Source: Chloroflexota bacterium (lineage in GTDB: Bacteria > Chloroflexota > Dormibacteria > Dormibacterales > Dormibacteraceae). From it: a stretch of 13,784 bases of DNA. Every line of letters starts with the position of its first letter. Within the stretch, counting starts at the first letter, position 1. Under the pieces are notes generated by a model, which ran no database searches, was not told where the DNA came from, and saw nothing but the letters and a program-made list of their open reading frames with translations. The translations under genes were made by a program, and so were the position numbers. The stretch lies in NCBI GenBank assembly GCA_005880175.1, contig VBJR01000020.1:1-13784 (forward strand), in the 5' to 3' direction. Positions 1 to 6,827 of the stretch are shown here, piece by piece.

Positions 1-1096
1 CGTCCTTGATCAGACCGTCGGCGTGGACGCCGGCCCGCGTCACGTTGAAGTTCTCGCCCACGAACGGCAGGCGCACGTCCACCGGCTCGCCGATGCGGCG
101 GTAGTACTCCGCGATGTCGGTCAGGGCCAGCGTGTCCATGCCCTGGGCGTCGCCCGTCAGCGAGATCAGCCAGAAGACCAGCGACTCGATCGGCGTGTTG
201 CCGCTCCGCTCGCCGATGCCGAGCAGCGTGCCGTTGTTGGCCGCCGCGCCGTACAGCCAGGCCGAGACGGCGTTGGGGATGATCGCGTCCAGGTCGTTCT
301 GGCCGTGGAACTCGAGCGCCTCCGGCGGCACGCCCGCCTCGTGACGCAGCGCCGCCGTCAGCCGGGGGATGCCCCGGGGCAGGGCGGCGTTGGGGTGCGG
401 GACGCCGACGCCCAGCGTGTCCGGGTAGCGGATCTTCACCTGGATGCCGGCCTGGCGCCCCAGCTCCATCAGCCGGCGCACGAACGGCACGACCACGCCC
501 TGGACGTCCGCCCGCGTCGCGTCCTCGAGATGGACGCGGGGCACGACGCCGTCGCCCAGCGCGGCCTCGACCACGCGCGCGTAGCCGTCCAGCACCGTCT
601 GCCGGTCCGACCGCATCTTCCGGTAGATGTGGTAGTCGGAGATCGACGCCAGGATGCCGGTCTCGCGCAGGCCCGCCGCCCGGACCAGCTCGTAGTCGTC
701 CAGCGAGGCGCGGATCCACCCCGTGATCTCCGGGTAGCGCAGGCCCTGCTCCCGGCAGAGCTCCATCGCCCGGCGGTCCTTCTCCGTGTACAGGAAGAAC
801 TCGCTCTGGCGGATCATGCCGTGCGGTCCGCCCAGCCGGGCGAGCAGCGTGTAGAGGTCGGCGATCTGATCGGGCGTGTACGGCGCCCGGCTCTGCTGCC
901 CGTCGCGGAACGTGGTGTCGGTGATCCAGATGGCGGGCGCCGGGTCGAGCGCCACGGGTTCGGCCTCGAACCGCGTCAGCGGCGGGAGCGAGTACGGGAA
1001 CGTCTCCCGGAAGAACTCCCCGGGCTCTCCCTCCCCCCTCGCGGGGGAGGGCCGGGGCGGGGGGGAAACCGGCCGGAGCAACCAGCTGCTGTCCAT
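1..1096 (-). CDS. DRE-TIM acyltransferase, isopropylmalate/homocitrate/Re-citrate synthase-like (partial, 3' end off window)
   Basis: The visible 365 residues form a DRE-TIM barrel that condenses an acyl-CoA with a 2-oxo acid. The motif DTTFRDGQQ is at residues 60-68, with R64-D65 as the expected catalytic Arg and metal Asp. Later come RQSEFFLY, ITGWIRA, SDYHIYRK, EFHGQND (262-268), GIGERSGNTPIE and NFNVTRAGVHADG. From memory this pattern is closest to the group containing the Clostridium kluyveri Re-citrate synthase, with isopropylmalate and homocitrate synthases as relatives; the substrate cannot be fixed here. The usual metal-binding H-x-H reads H264-G-Q266. The ATG at 1096 gives MDSSWLLRPVS; GAGG lies only 2 nt before it, so the start is uncertain (an in-frame CTG lies at 1120). 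Codons about 16-23 are made by a palindromic repeat. The gene is divergent from the citrate synthase-like gene at 1172 and shares its control region. The family is certain, the exact reaction is not. Confidence 0.88.
   Translation of the reverse strand, partial: MDSSWLLRPVSPPPRPSPARGEGEPGEFFRETFPYSLPPLTRFEAEPVALDPAPAIWITDTTFRDGQQSRAPYTPDQIADLYTLLARLGGPHGMIRQSEFFLYTEKDRRAMELCREQGLRYPEITGWIRASLDDYELVRAAGLRETGILASISDYHIYRKMRSDRQTVLDGYARVVEAALGDGVVPRVHLEDATRADVQGVVVPFVRRLMELGRQAGIQVKIRYPDTLGVGVPHPNAALPRGIPRLTAALRHEAGVPPEALEFHGQNDLDAIIPNAVSAWLYGAAANNGTLLGIGERSGNTPIESLVFWLISLTGDAQGMDTLALTDIAEYYRRIGEPVDVRLPFVGENFNVTRAGVHADGLIKD
1029..1051. repeat. GC-rich palindromic repeat inside the 5' coding region
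   Basis: A perfect 9-bp stem, CCCTCCCCC (1029-1037) against GGGGGAGGG (1043-1051), surrounds a 5-nt loop, and a GGCCGGGG/CGGGGGGG tail follows on the right. On the coding (minus) strand it reads as PSPARGEG, within a longer Pro/Gly/Glu-rich stretch of about residues 10-27. Peptides of this kind are a familiar by-product of dispersed palindromic repeats in GC-rich genomes. This looks like such an element lying in frame near the start of the DRE-TIM gene. Confidence 0.7.
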
Positions 1097-1119
1097 GACC
1101 TCGATGTTGACGCGCTCCA

Positions 1120-1151
1120 GTTGATTATGTCAATATTGATCAATAATCAAC
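1120..1151. promoter_or_regulatory. A+T-rich divergent operator with TTGAT/ATCAA half-sites
   Basis: The stretch 1121-1150 has only 6 G/C in 30 bases, in a region that is otherwise mostly G/C. It contains nested symmetry: an outer 8-bp inverted repeat GTTGATTA (1120-1127)/TAATCAAC (1144-1151), a perfect 10-bp palindrome TCAATATTGA (1130-1139) and a perfect 12-bp palindrome TATTGATCAATA (1134-1145). TTGAT half-sites begin at 1121 and 1136; ATCAA half-sites occupy 1139-1143 and 1146-1150. Candidate -10 boxes flank or overlap it: TAAACT (1156-1161) for the plus gene and CATAAT (1129-1124) for the minus gene. The inferred role is binding of the HTH-citrate synthase encoded next to it, controlling both divergent genes. 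Confidence 0.65.
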
Positions 1152-1171
1152 ATGGTAAACTGGCGACGACG

Positions 1172-2404
1172 ATGCGTGGCGGGCTGCTGACGGCTCAGGA
1201 GGCGGCGGAGCGTCTGGGCGTGAAACCGGCGACGCTCTACGCCTATGTCAGCCGGGGCCTGCTCCGGCGCGAGCGCGACGCGGCCGGACGCAGCCGGTTC
1301 GCCCTCGCCGAGGTCGACCGCCTGGTCAAGCGCGGGCGCCGGGACCGGCCCCAGGGCGCCGAGCTGCGCATCGAGTCGGCCCTGACGGCGATCGAGGACG
1401 ACTCGATCTTCTACCGGGGCGAGGATCTCTTCCTGCTCGCCCGCACGCGCCTGTTCGAGGAGGTGGCGCAGTTCCTCTGGACGGGCGAGCTGCGCGACGT
1501 CCAGCCCTGGGCCGCGGACGAGTCCGCGCTGGAGGCCGCCGGGCGCGTGCAGTCCGCGCTGCCCGACGCCACGCTGCCGCTCGACCGGCTCCGCGTCGCC
1601 ATGCCCGTCCTGGCCGCGCTCGACCCCCTCCGCTACGACACCGGCGAGCGGGCGGTCGTCGTCACCGGCCGCCGCCTGATCGCGGCGATGGTGGACGGGC
1701 TGCCGCGCGAGGGCGAGGTGGAGCCGGTCCTGCGCGTGCGCCCCCGGCAGCCGTTCACCGGCTCGATGGCGGCCCGCCTGTGGGCGGGCCTGACCGAGGT
1801 GCGGCCGCCGCGGGGCGGGCTGGAGGCGCTCAACGCGGCGCTCGTCCTGGTCGCCGACCACGACCTGAGCGTGTCCACGCTGGCCGCGCGCATGGCCGCC
1901 TCGATCGCCGCCGACCCGTACGCCGTGGTCAGCGTCGGCCTCAGCGCGCTGGGCGGCGCCATGCAGGCGGTCGCCTCGCTGGCGGCCGAGGACCTGCTGG
2001 CCGACATCGCCCGGCCCGAGCGCTCGGCCGCCGTGATCGGCGAGCGCCTGCGCCGGGGTGACCGGCTGCCGGGATTCGGCCACCGGCTCTACCCGCGGGG
2101 CGACCCGCGCGCGCCGGTCCTGCTCGACATGCTCCGCCAGTGCTGGCGCGGCCACCGCCGCCTGGCCACGATCGAGGCCGTGCTGGCGGCGACCGGGGAG
2201 CGGGGGCTGCCGGCGCCGAACATCGACTTCACGCTCGGCTCGCTGGCCCACCTGGCCGGCATGCGGCGGGGCGCCAGCGAGGCGATCTTCGGCATCGCGC
2301 GGACCGCGGGCTGGCTGGCCCACGCGATGGAGGAGTACGAGCGGCGGACGTCGATCCGCCCGAAGGCGATCTACGTGGGGGTGCCGACCGGGCCCGAGCG
2401 CTGA
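1172..2404 (+). CDS. Helix-turn-helix/citrate synthase fusion, probable metabolite-sensing regulator
   Basis: The protein has 410 residues. Residues about 4-50 (LLTAQEAAERLGVKPATLYA...AEVDRL) are a MerR/excisionase-type winged helix; the rest is a Si-citrate synthase fold. HTH-fused citrate synthases are known in actinomycetes. Conserved family features remain: VADHDLSVSTLAARMAAS, GFGHRLYPRGDPRA (His304) and PNIDFTLGSLAH (Asp352). The first catalytic His, expected in a GPLHGGA-like loop, is missing: the aligned stretch reads SALGGAMQAVAS, with Gln265. The ATG at 1172 is chosen because it begins just before the HTH and lies about 11 nt after a TAAACT -10 box, suggesting a leaderless or nearly leaderless mRNA. 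The in-frame ATG at 1127 would place coding sequence over the operator. It is divergent from the DRE-TIM gene. It may be a citrate synthase with altered chemistry or, more likely, a sensor that has lost catalysis. Confidence 0.85.
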   Translation: MRGGLLTAQEAAERLGVKPATLYAYVSRGLLRRERDAAGRSRFALAEVDRLVKRGRRDRPQGAELRIESALTAIEDDSIFYRGEDLFLLARTRLFEEVAQFLWTGELRDVQPWAADESALEAAGRVQSALPDATLPLDRLRVAMPVLAALDPLRYDTGERAVVVTGRRLIAAMVDGLPREGEVEPVLRVRPRQPFTGSMAARLWAGLTEVRPPRGGLEALNAALVLVADHDLSVSTLAARMAASIAADPYAVVSVGLSALGGAMQAVASLAAEDLLADIARPERSAAVIGERLRRGDRLPGFGHRLYPRGDPRAPVLLDMLRQCWRGHRRLATIEAVLAATGERGLPAPNIDFTLGSLAHLAGMRRGASEAIFGIARTAGWLAHAMEEYERRTSIRPKAIYVGVPTGPER

Positions 2405-3060
2405 GCGGACCGGCGCAGGTGCGACCACGTCAGCCAGGCCAGGTGCCCCGGCCAGGCGGCGGCGTGGGCCACCCGGTCGAGCGCCGGCCGGGTCAGCCGG
2501 GCCACGATGGCCGCCCGCAGGTCGGCCGCGCCGGCCCCGGGGAACACGGTGTGGACGCCGCCGACCGCCGCCGCCACGTGCGCGTCCGAGCCGCCGACCA
2601 GGGCCACGCCGCGGCGGGCCAGGCGGCTGCGCGACCGGGCGTTGGGGACCTCCATCAGAGGCGACCCGTTGATCATCTCGATCGCGTCGAACGGGAGCCG
2701 GGCGGCCAGCTCGCCGACGCCGAGCACCACCGAGAACGGGTGCGCGGCGACCGCCAGCCCGCCCTGGTCGTGGATCGCCTCGATCGTCCACCCGGCGCTC
2801 CGGCCGGCCGGCACGTCGCGGCCGATGAACAGCGCCAGGACGTGGCCGTCGGCGCTGCTGACCTCGCTCGCGATGACGACCTCGGGGCCGGCCCCGGCCA
2901 GCGCGTCCTCGACCCGCAGCGCGCCCTCGACCGTGTCGTGGTCGGTGACCGCGACGACCGCCAACCGGCTGCGGGAGAGGTGGACGGCCAGCTGCTCGGG
3001 CGTCGGCCGGCCGTCGCTGCACGTCGTGTGCATGTGCAGGTCGGCGGTGCTCCAGGTCAT
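2371..3060 (-). CDS. PHP-domain metal-dependent phosphoesterase
   Basis: This 229-residue protein belongs to the PHP family of metal-dependent phosphoesterases related to histidinol phosphatase and the polymerase PHP domain. Visible metal-site residues: His9 and His11 in DLHMHTTCSDG, Asp16, His41 in TDHDT, Glu66 in ASEVS, His107 in AAHPF, and Asp159/His161 in GGSDAH. This set suggests an active enzyme; the substrate is unknown. The ATG (3060-3058) overlaps the stop of the glycosyltransferase gene by ATGA, so the two are translationally coupled and probably work in one pathway, possibly removing a phosphate from a sugar or lipid intermediate (inference). The last 34 bases overlap the convergent citrate synthase-like gene. 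No signal peptide is visible, so it is probably cytoplasmic. Confidence 0.88.
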   Translation of the reverse strand: MTWSTADLHMHTTCSDGRPTPEQLAVHLSRSRLAVVAVTDHDTVEGALRVEDALAGAGPEVVIASEVSSADGHVLALFIGRDVPAGRSAGWTIEAIHDQGGLAVAAHPFSVVLGVGELAARLPFDAIEMINGSPLMEVPNARSRSRLARRGVALVGGSDAHVAAAVGGVHTVFPGAGAADLRAAIVARLTRPALDRVAHAAAWPGHLAWLTWSHLRRSAQRSGPVGTPT

Positions 3061-4199
3061 GCGGCGGCGCGCCTCCCGGCCAGTGCGATGGCCCGCTCGT
3101 ACTCGGTCAGCAGCTCCGACGTCGCCCGCCCCCACGTGAACACGGTGCGCCGCGCCTCCTCGGCCAGATGGCGGCGGTCGAGGGGGGCGCCCAGCCAGCG
3201 CCGGACGGTCGCGACCAGGCCCGCGGAGTCGTCCGGCTCGAACAGGCCGCCGGCCGGGGCGCGGTCCAGCAGGCTCCGGGAGCTGGGCGACCGGGCCGCC
3301 ACGACCGGCAGGCCGGAGGCCATCGCCTCCAGCAGCACCAGGCCGAGCGTGTCCGTGGTGGACGGGAAGACGAACACGTCCGAGGAGGCGTAGGCGGCGG
3401 CCAGCTCCCGGCCGGCCAGCCGGCCCGGAAACGTCGCCTGCATGCCCGTGAACGCCTGCCGCAGACCCGTCATCGCGGGGCCGTCGCCGACCAGCGCCAG
3501 GTGGCGGTCGCCGCCGGGGGCGGCCAGCGGCAGCAGCCGGTCGATGCCCTTCTCGGCGGCCAGCCGGCCCACGTAGATGCAGAGCCGGCGCTCGGGGTGA
3601 CCGGCCGTCAGCCGCGTCCGCATCTCGTCGCTCGCGTGGCCGGGGTGGAACAGCCCGAGGTCCACGCCGCCCCGCCAGACGCCGACGTCGCGCACGCCGT
3701 GCGCCTGCAGCTCGTCGCGCGACTCCTCGGAGGCGGCCAGGTTGACGTGGGCGTGGCGATGGGCCCGCCGGATCAGCGCCCAGACGGGCCGCTCGGCGAA
3801 GCCGAGGTGGTAGTAGTGCGCGTACCGCGCGACGTGCGTGTGGTACGAGCAGACCAGGGGCAGCCCGCGGAACCGGGCCTGCAGCACGCCGGCCCAGCCG
3901 AGCACGGTCGGGCAGACCGCGTGGATCAGGTCGGGTGCGAAGCGGTCGAGCAGCCCGACCACGCGGGGCAGCGGCAGGCCCCACGGCTGGCCGCCGTAGA
4001 TGAAGGGCAGGCCGACGCTCGGCACGTGGCGCACGGTGGCGCCCGGAGGTTCCTTCCAGTCACCGGTCCCCGACACGTGCGGGGCGACGACCAGCACCTC
4101 GTGGCCGCGGTGGGCCAGCTCGGAGACCGTCGCCGCCAGGCGCGTCACGACGCCGTTGACCGAGGGGAACCACGTTTCAGTGACGTAGGCGATGCGCAC
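3057..4199 (-). CDS. GT4 family glycosyltransferase (SqdX/MgtA-like)
   Basis: This 380-residue retaining GT-B glycosyltransferase has an N-terminal acceptor domain opening with ETWFPSVNGVV (8-18), CSYHTHVARY (117-126), and a C-terminal nucleotide-sugar domain with YVGRLAAEKG (209-218, Arg212 and Lys217 for phosphate contact) and FPSTTDTLGLVLLEAMASG (278-296). The EX7E-type pair is Asp283/Glu291. These signatures match the group holding SqdX sulfoquinovosyltransferase and GDP-mannose-dependent MgtA/PimB-type enzymes, so a glycolipid acceptor at the inner membrane face is likely; donor and acceptor cannot be told from sequence. The start is GTG at 4199, giving MRIAYVTETW; no strong Shine-Dalgarno is seen. 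It sits 60 bp after the GNAT gene and overlaps the PHP gene by ATGA. Confidence 0.9.
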   Translation of the reverse strand: MRIAYVTETWFPSVNGVVTRLAATVSELAHRGHEVLVVAPHVSGTGDWKEPPGATVRHVPSVGLPFIYGGQPWGLPLPRVVGLLDRFAPDLIHAVCPTVLGWAGVLQARFRGLPLVCSYHTHVARYAHYYHLGFAERPVWALIRRAHRHAHVNLAASEESRDELQAHGVRDVGVWRGGVDLGLFHPGHASDEMRTRLTAGHPERRLCIYVGRLAAEKGIDRLLPLAAPGGDRHLALVGDGPAMTGLRQAFTGMQATFPGRLAGRELAAAYASSDVFVFPSTTDTLGLVLLEAMASGLPVVAARSPSSRSLLDRAPAGGLFEPDDSAGLVATVRRWLGAPLDRRHLAEEARRTVFTWGRATSELLTEYERAIALAGRRAAA

Positions 4200-4259
4200 C
4201 CTGCTACCCAGCCTGAGCCCCCCAGGTGAAACGCCGGGGAAGCGGTGGCAGGCTACTGA

Positions 4260-4814
4260 TTACAAGCTGATGTGCGGATGGCGGGCGCGTTCCCAGTCCT
4301 CGCGCAGCAGCTCGGTGAGGACGTGGTCGAGCCAGCGGCCGTCCCGGAAGTGCTCCCGGCGCAGCCGGCCGACCTCCCGGTAGCCGGCCGCGAGCTGGGC
4401 GCGCCGGCTGGCCTCGTTGCCCTCCAGGTAGCCGGACTTCAGCTTGCCGAACGGGTACTGCGTGAACGCGTAGTCCGCGCGCAGCCGCATCAGCTCCCGC
4501 GCGATGCCCCGGCCCCAGACCGTCTTGTCGCCGATGAGCGTGCCGGTGGTGCCGTGCTGGTTGACCCAGTCGATGGCGCCGATCGCGGTGGTGCCCACGG
4601 GCCGGTCCTCGTGCTCGACCACCCAGACGATCGAGTCCCGGGCCTCCTCGGCCCCCCGGAGCCACGCCTCCTCGCCTTCGAGGGACACGGCCATGCGCAT
4701 GGACAGGCGCGCGGTGACCTCGGGGTCCGCGAACCAGCCGACCATGGCCCCGGCATCGTCCAGACGCGGCGGGCGCAGGCTGAACTGGCTGCCCTGGATG
4801 ACCGGACCGTACAT
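4260..4814 (-). CDS. GNAT family N-acetyltransferase (RimJ/RimL type)
   Basis: This is a complete 184-residue GNAT-fold acetyltransferase. The N-terminal FSLRPPRLDDAGAMVGWFAD is typical of the RimJ/RimL-like group. The acetyl-CoA pyrophosphate loop is GDKTVWGRGIA (95-105), followed by KSGYLEGNEASRRAQLAAGYREVG (126-149), the usual C-terminal core. The substrate is unknown; such proteins acetylate protein N-termini or small amines. Start ATG at 4814: a TATCTT hexamer lies 8 nt upstream on the coding strand, so transcription could be leaderless, but no convincing -35 is seen. The 138-bp gap to the upstream aminotransferase gene suggests its own promoter. It may be co-transcribed with the glycosyltransferase and PHP genes, 60 bp downstream. 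Confidence 0.88.
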   Translation of the reverse strand: MYGPVIQGSQFSLRPPRLDDAGAMVGWFADPEVTARLSMRMAVSLEGEEAWLRGAEEARDSIVWVVEHEDRPVGTTAIGAIDWVNQHGTTGTLIGDKTVWGRGIARELMRLRADYAFTQYPFGKLKSGYLEGNEASRRAQLAAGYREVGRLRREHFRDGRWLDHVLTELLREDWERARHPHISL

Positions 4815-4952
4815 GCGGCTCGAAGATACCGCGATACCCCTGCCTCAGCGTACACCTCGACCTCCGGCCGTCTCCGCCACCGCGCGGCCGAACGAGCGCG
4901 CCGCGGCCGCGACGGCGAGCGCCGCCGGAGCGATTCGTTCGAGGGGGTCCGG

Positions 4953-6071
4953 TCAGGTCAGCCGGCGGCTGATCCGCTCCAGCGCCTCGGGCAGGCGGTC
5001 GGGGTACAGCGCGTGGCCGATGCGCAGGTGGTCGTCGAGGCCGAAGCAGGCGCCGGGCGCGACGAGCACGCTCGCCTCGCGGCGCAGCCGGTCGGCCAGC
5101 GCCAGCGAGCCCTCCCCGGTGTGGACGCGGACGAAGCCGAACGCCGCGGCCGCCGGCTCGACCATCGAGAGGCGGCCGCGCTCGGCGGCCACCCACGCCG
5201 TCAGCACGTCCGCGCCGCGCCGGACGAGCGCCCGGCCGCGCGCCAGGAGCCGGGCCCGCACGTCGGGCGCGAGCGCGGCCTCGGCCAGGGCCATGCTCAG
5301 CGCCGACGCCGCGATGGTCAGGTACTCGTGGCGCCGCCACAGGGCCTGGATCATGGCCTCGGGGGCGACGGCCCAGCCCAGCCGCAGGCCGGGGAGGCCG
5401 TACGCCTTGGACAGGCTGCCGACCGCGATCACGCGCTCGGCGCGGCCGACGAACGTCGGGGTCTCGGCGTCCGTGGTCCGCTCGGTGCCGGCGTAGACCT
5501 CGTCCGCGAGGAGCCAGGCGCCGGTCCGGCTGGCGGCCGCGGCGATCGCGGTCATCTCGCTGCCGTCCAGGACGCGGCCGGTCGGGTTGTTCGGGTTGCA
5601 GACGGCGATGAGCCGGGTCGCGGGGGTCACCTGGGCGTCGAGCGCCGCGAGGTCGGGCCGCCAGCCGTCGTCCGGGTCGAGGCCGAACGTGCGCACGCGG
5701 CAGCCCCGGTTGCGGGCCATGCCCTCGACCTGGGGATAGGAGGGGGTCATCGCGACGACCTCGTCGCCCGGGTTCGCGAGCGCGGCGACGACGATCGCGT
5801 TGGCCTCGGCGGCGCCGGCCGTGACCAGCACGTTGGCCGGCGTCTGGCCCGGGTACAGGTCGGCGATCCGCTGCCGGAGGGCCGGCGTGCCGTTGACCTC
5901 CGGGTAGTGCAGCGGCAGGTCGAGCAGGGCGTCGAGGTCGGCGCCCAGCTCCACCAGCTCGCGCAGGCGGACCGGCTCCACGCCGCTGTCCGCGAGCGGG
6001 AAGTCCACACCCTGCTCGTGGCGGGACTGCCACTCCTCGAGCGCGAAGGGCTGGAACGCGGGCCGGGTCAC
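4953..6071 (-). CDS. PLP-dependent aminotransferase, class I/II fold
   Basis: This fold-type I PLP enzyme has 372 residues, full length for the family. Visible features: PEVNGTPALRQRIA (58-70), VTAGAAEANA (83-92), NPNNPTG (159-165), LADEVYAG (188-195, Asp190 for the pyridine nitrogen and Tyr193), SLSKAYGLPGLRLGW (219-233, Lys222 as Schiff-base lysine) and HLRIGHA with Arg350 for the substrate carboxylate. The N-terminal LADSGVEPVRLRELV is reminiscent, from memory, of capreomycidine synthase-like enzymes, but the substrate is not established. The GTG start at 6071 is chosen because it overlaps the TPR gene stop as GTGA and begins the conserved FALEEW segment; any longer frame would run into the TPR gene. 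It is probably translationally coupled to that gene. Confidence 0.88.
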   Translation of the reverse strand: MTRPAFQPFALEEWQSRHEQGVDFPLADSGVEPVRLRELVELGADLDALLDLPLHYPEVNGTPALRQRIADLYPGQTPANVLVTAGAAEANAIVVAALANPGDEVVAMTPSYPQVEGMARNRGCRVRTFGLDPDDGWRPDLAALDAQVTPATRLIAVCNPNNPTGRVLDGSEMTAIAAAASRTGAWLLADEVYAGTERTTDAETPTFVGRAERVIAVGSLSKAYGLPGLRLGWAVAPEAMIQALWRRHEYLTIAASALSMALAEAALAPDVRARLLARGRALVRRGADVLTAWVAAERGRLSMVEPAAAAFGFVRVHTGEGSLALADRLRREASVLVAPGACFGLDDHLRIGHALYPDRLPEALERISRRLT

Positions 6072-6793
6072 GCCCGCCAGGGGGACTCGCCGGCCTCGGC
6101 GCGGCGGAGCCAGTCCTCCATGCCCTCGATCCGCTGCTCGGAGAGGCCGGCGTCGCGGCTCTCGGCCACGGCCTGGCGGATCAGCGCGACGCCTTCGGCG
6201 GGCCGGCCGGCGCCGAGCTGGGCCATGCCGAGCACGAACGTGCCGCTGGGGATCCAGCGGGGGTCGCCCCATTCGTGCCGGAGCTCGAGGGAGACCTGGA
6301 AGTGGCGGACCGCCTCCTCCGGCTGGACGTCGTCGCGCGCGTAGTAGAAGCCGACGTGGCGGTGGCACTCGGAGCGGAGGAGAACGTCGGCGTGCGCGTC
6401 GGCCAGGTCGAGCGCCTGCCAGAGGTACGGCATGGCGGCGGCGGCGTCGCGGCGCAGCACCTGGTGCACGAGGCTGAGGCTGAACAGGGAGGCGGCGATC
6501 GTCGCGGGGTCGCCGAGCTCGCGCCGGATGGCGAGGCCCTGCTGGAAGAGGGACTCCTCCGCCTCGGTGTCGGCGTCCGCGCGGTTCCCGTCGAGCGCCC
6601 GGAAGTGCATCACCCACCCGAGGCGGTCGAGCGCGCCCGCCTCGGTGGCCCGGTCCCCGTCCGCCCGCGCCCGCCGCAGGGCCTCCTGCAGAAGGTCCTC
6701 CGCGCGCGCGTAGTCGCCGCTGCGGAACCCCGCCTCGTACGTCGCGTCGGTCCCCGCCACGAGCAGCTCAGCCGCCGATCCTCCGTCCTGCAT
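6068..6793 (-). CDS. TPR-like helical repeat protein
   Basis: The predicted protein has 241 residues and is all-helical. It contains degenerate tetratricopeptide repeats: GFRSGDYARAEDLLQEALRR (22-41), the segment 51-95 with ATEAGALDRLGW, 97-131 with ATIAASLFSLSLVHQV, about 139-172 (ECHRHVGFYYARDDVQPEEA...LEL) and 184-212 (GTFVLGMAQLGAGRPAEGVALIRQA). No catalytic domain, signal peptide or membrane segment is seen, so a cytoplasmic protein-binding scaffold is likely, partner unknown. I prefer ATG 6793 (MQDGG) to the in-frame TTG at 6802; neither has a clear Shine-Dalgarno. Its stop codon overlaps the aminotransferase start, and 34 bp separate it from the end of the broken oxidoreductase gene upstream. 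Confidence 0.8.
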   Translation of the reverse strand: MQDGGSAAELLVAGTDATYEAGFRSGDYARAEDLLQEALRRARADGDRATEAGALDRLGWVMHFRALDGNRADADTEAEESLFQQGLAIRRELGDPATIAASLFSLSLVHQVLRRDAAAAMPYLWQALDLADAHADVLLRSECHRHVGFYYARDDVQPEEAVRHFQVSLELRHEWGDPRWIPSGTFVLGMAQLGAGRPAEGVALIRQAVAESRDAGLSEQRIEGMEDWLRRAEAGESPWRA

Positions 6794-6827
6794 GGGAGCC
6801 AAGGCTACGGCGGCGATGCCACGCCCC

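Noticed and set aside
23..1171. Plus-strand open frame extending the citrate synthase-like gene to the left edge
   Set aside because: It is antisense to the DRE-TIM gene, with Arg/Val/Ala-rich shadow composition and no domain; the HTH start fits 1172.
4815..4952. Possible RNA gene or terminator in the gap between GNAT and aminotransferase genes
   Set aside because: It has GC-rich repeats of CGCGGCCG type but no convincing long stem, T-run or conserved RNA fold.
4953..6071. EgtE-like C-S lyase for the ergothioneine pathway
   Set aside because: It is a PLP enzyme in the same window, but it is in a different operon on the other strand and its N-terminus and motifs fit a class I/II aminotransferase; nothing links it to egtB.
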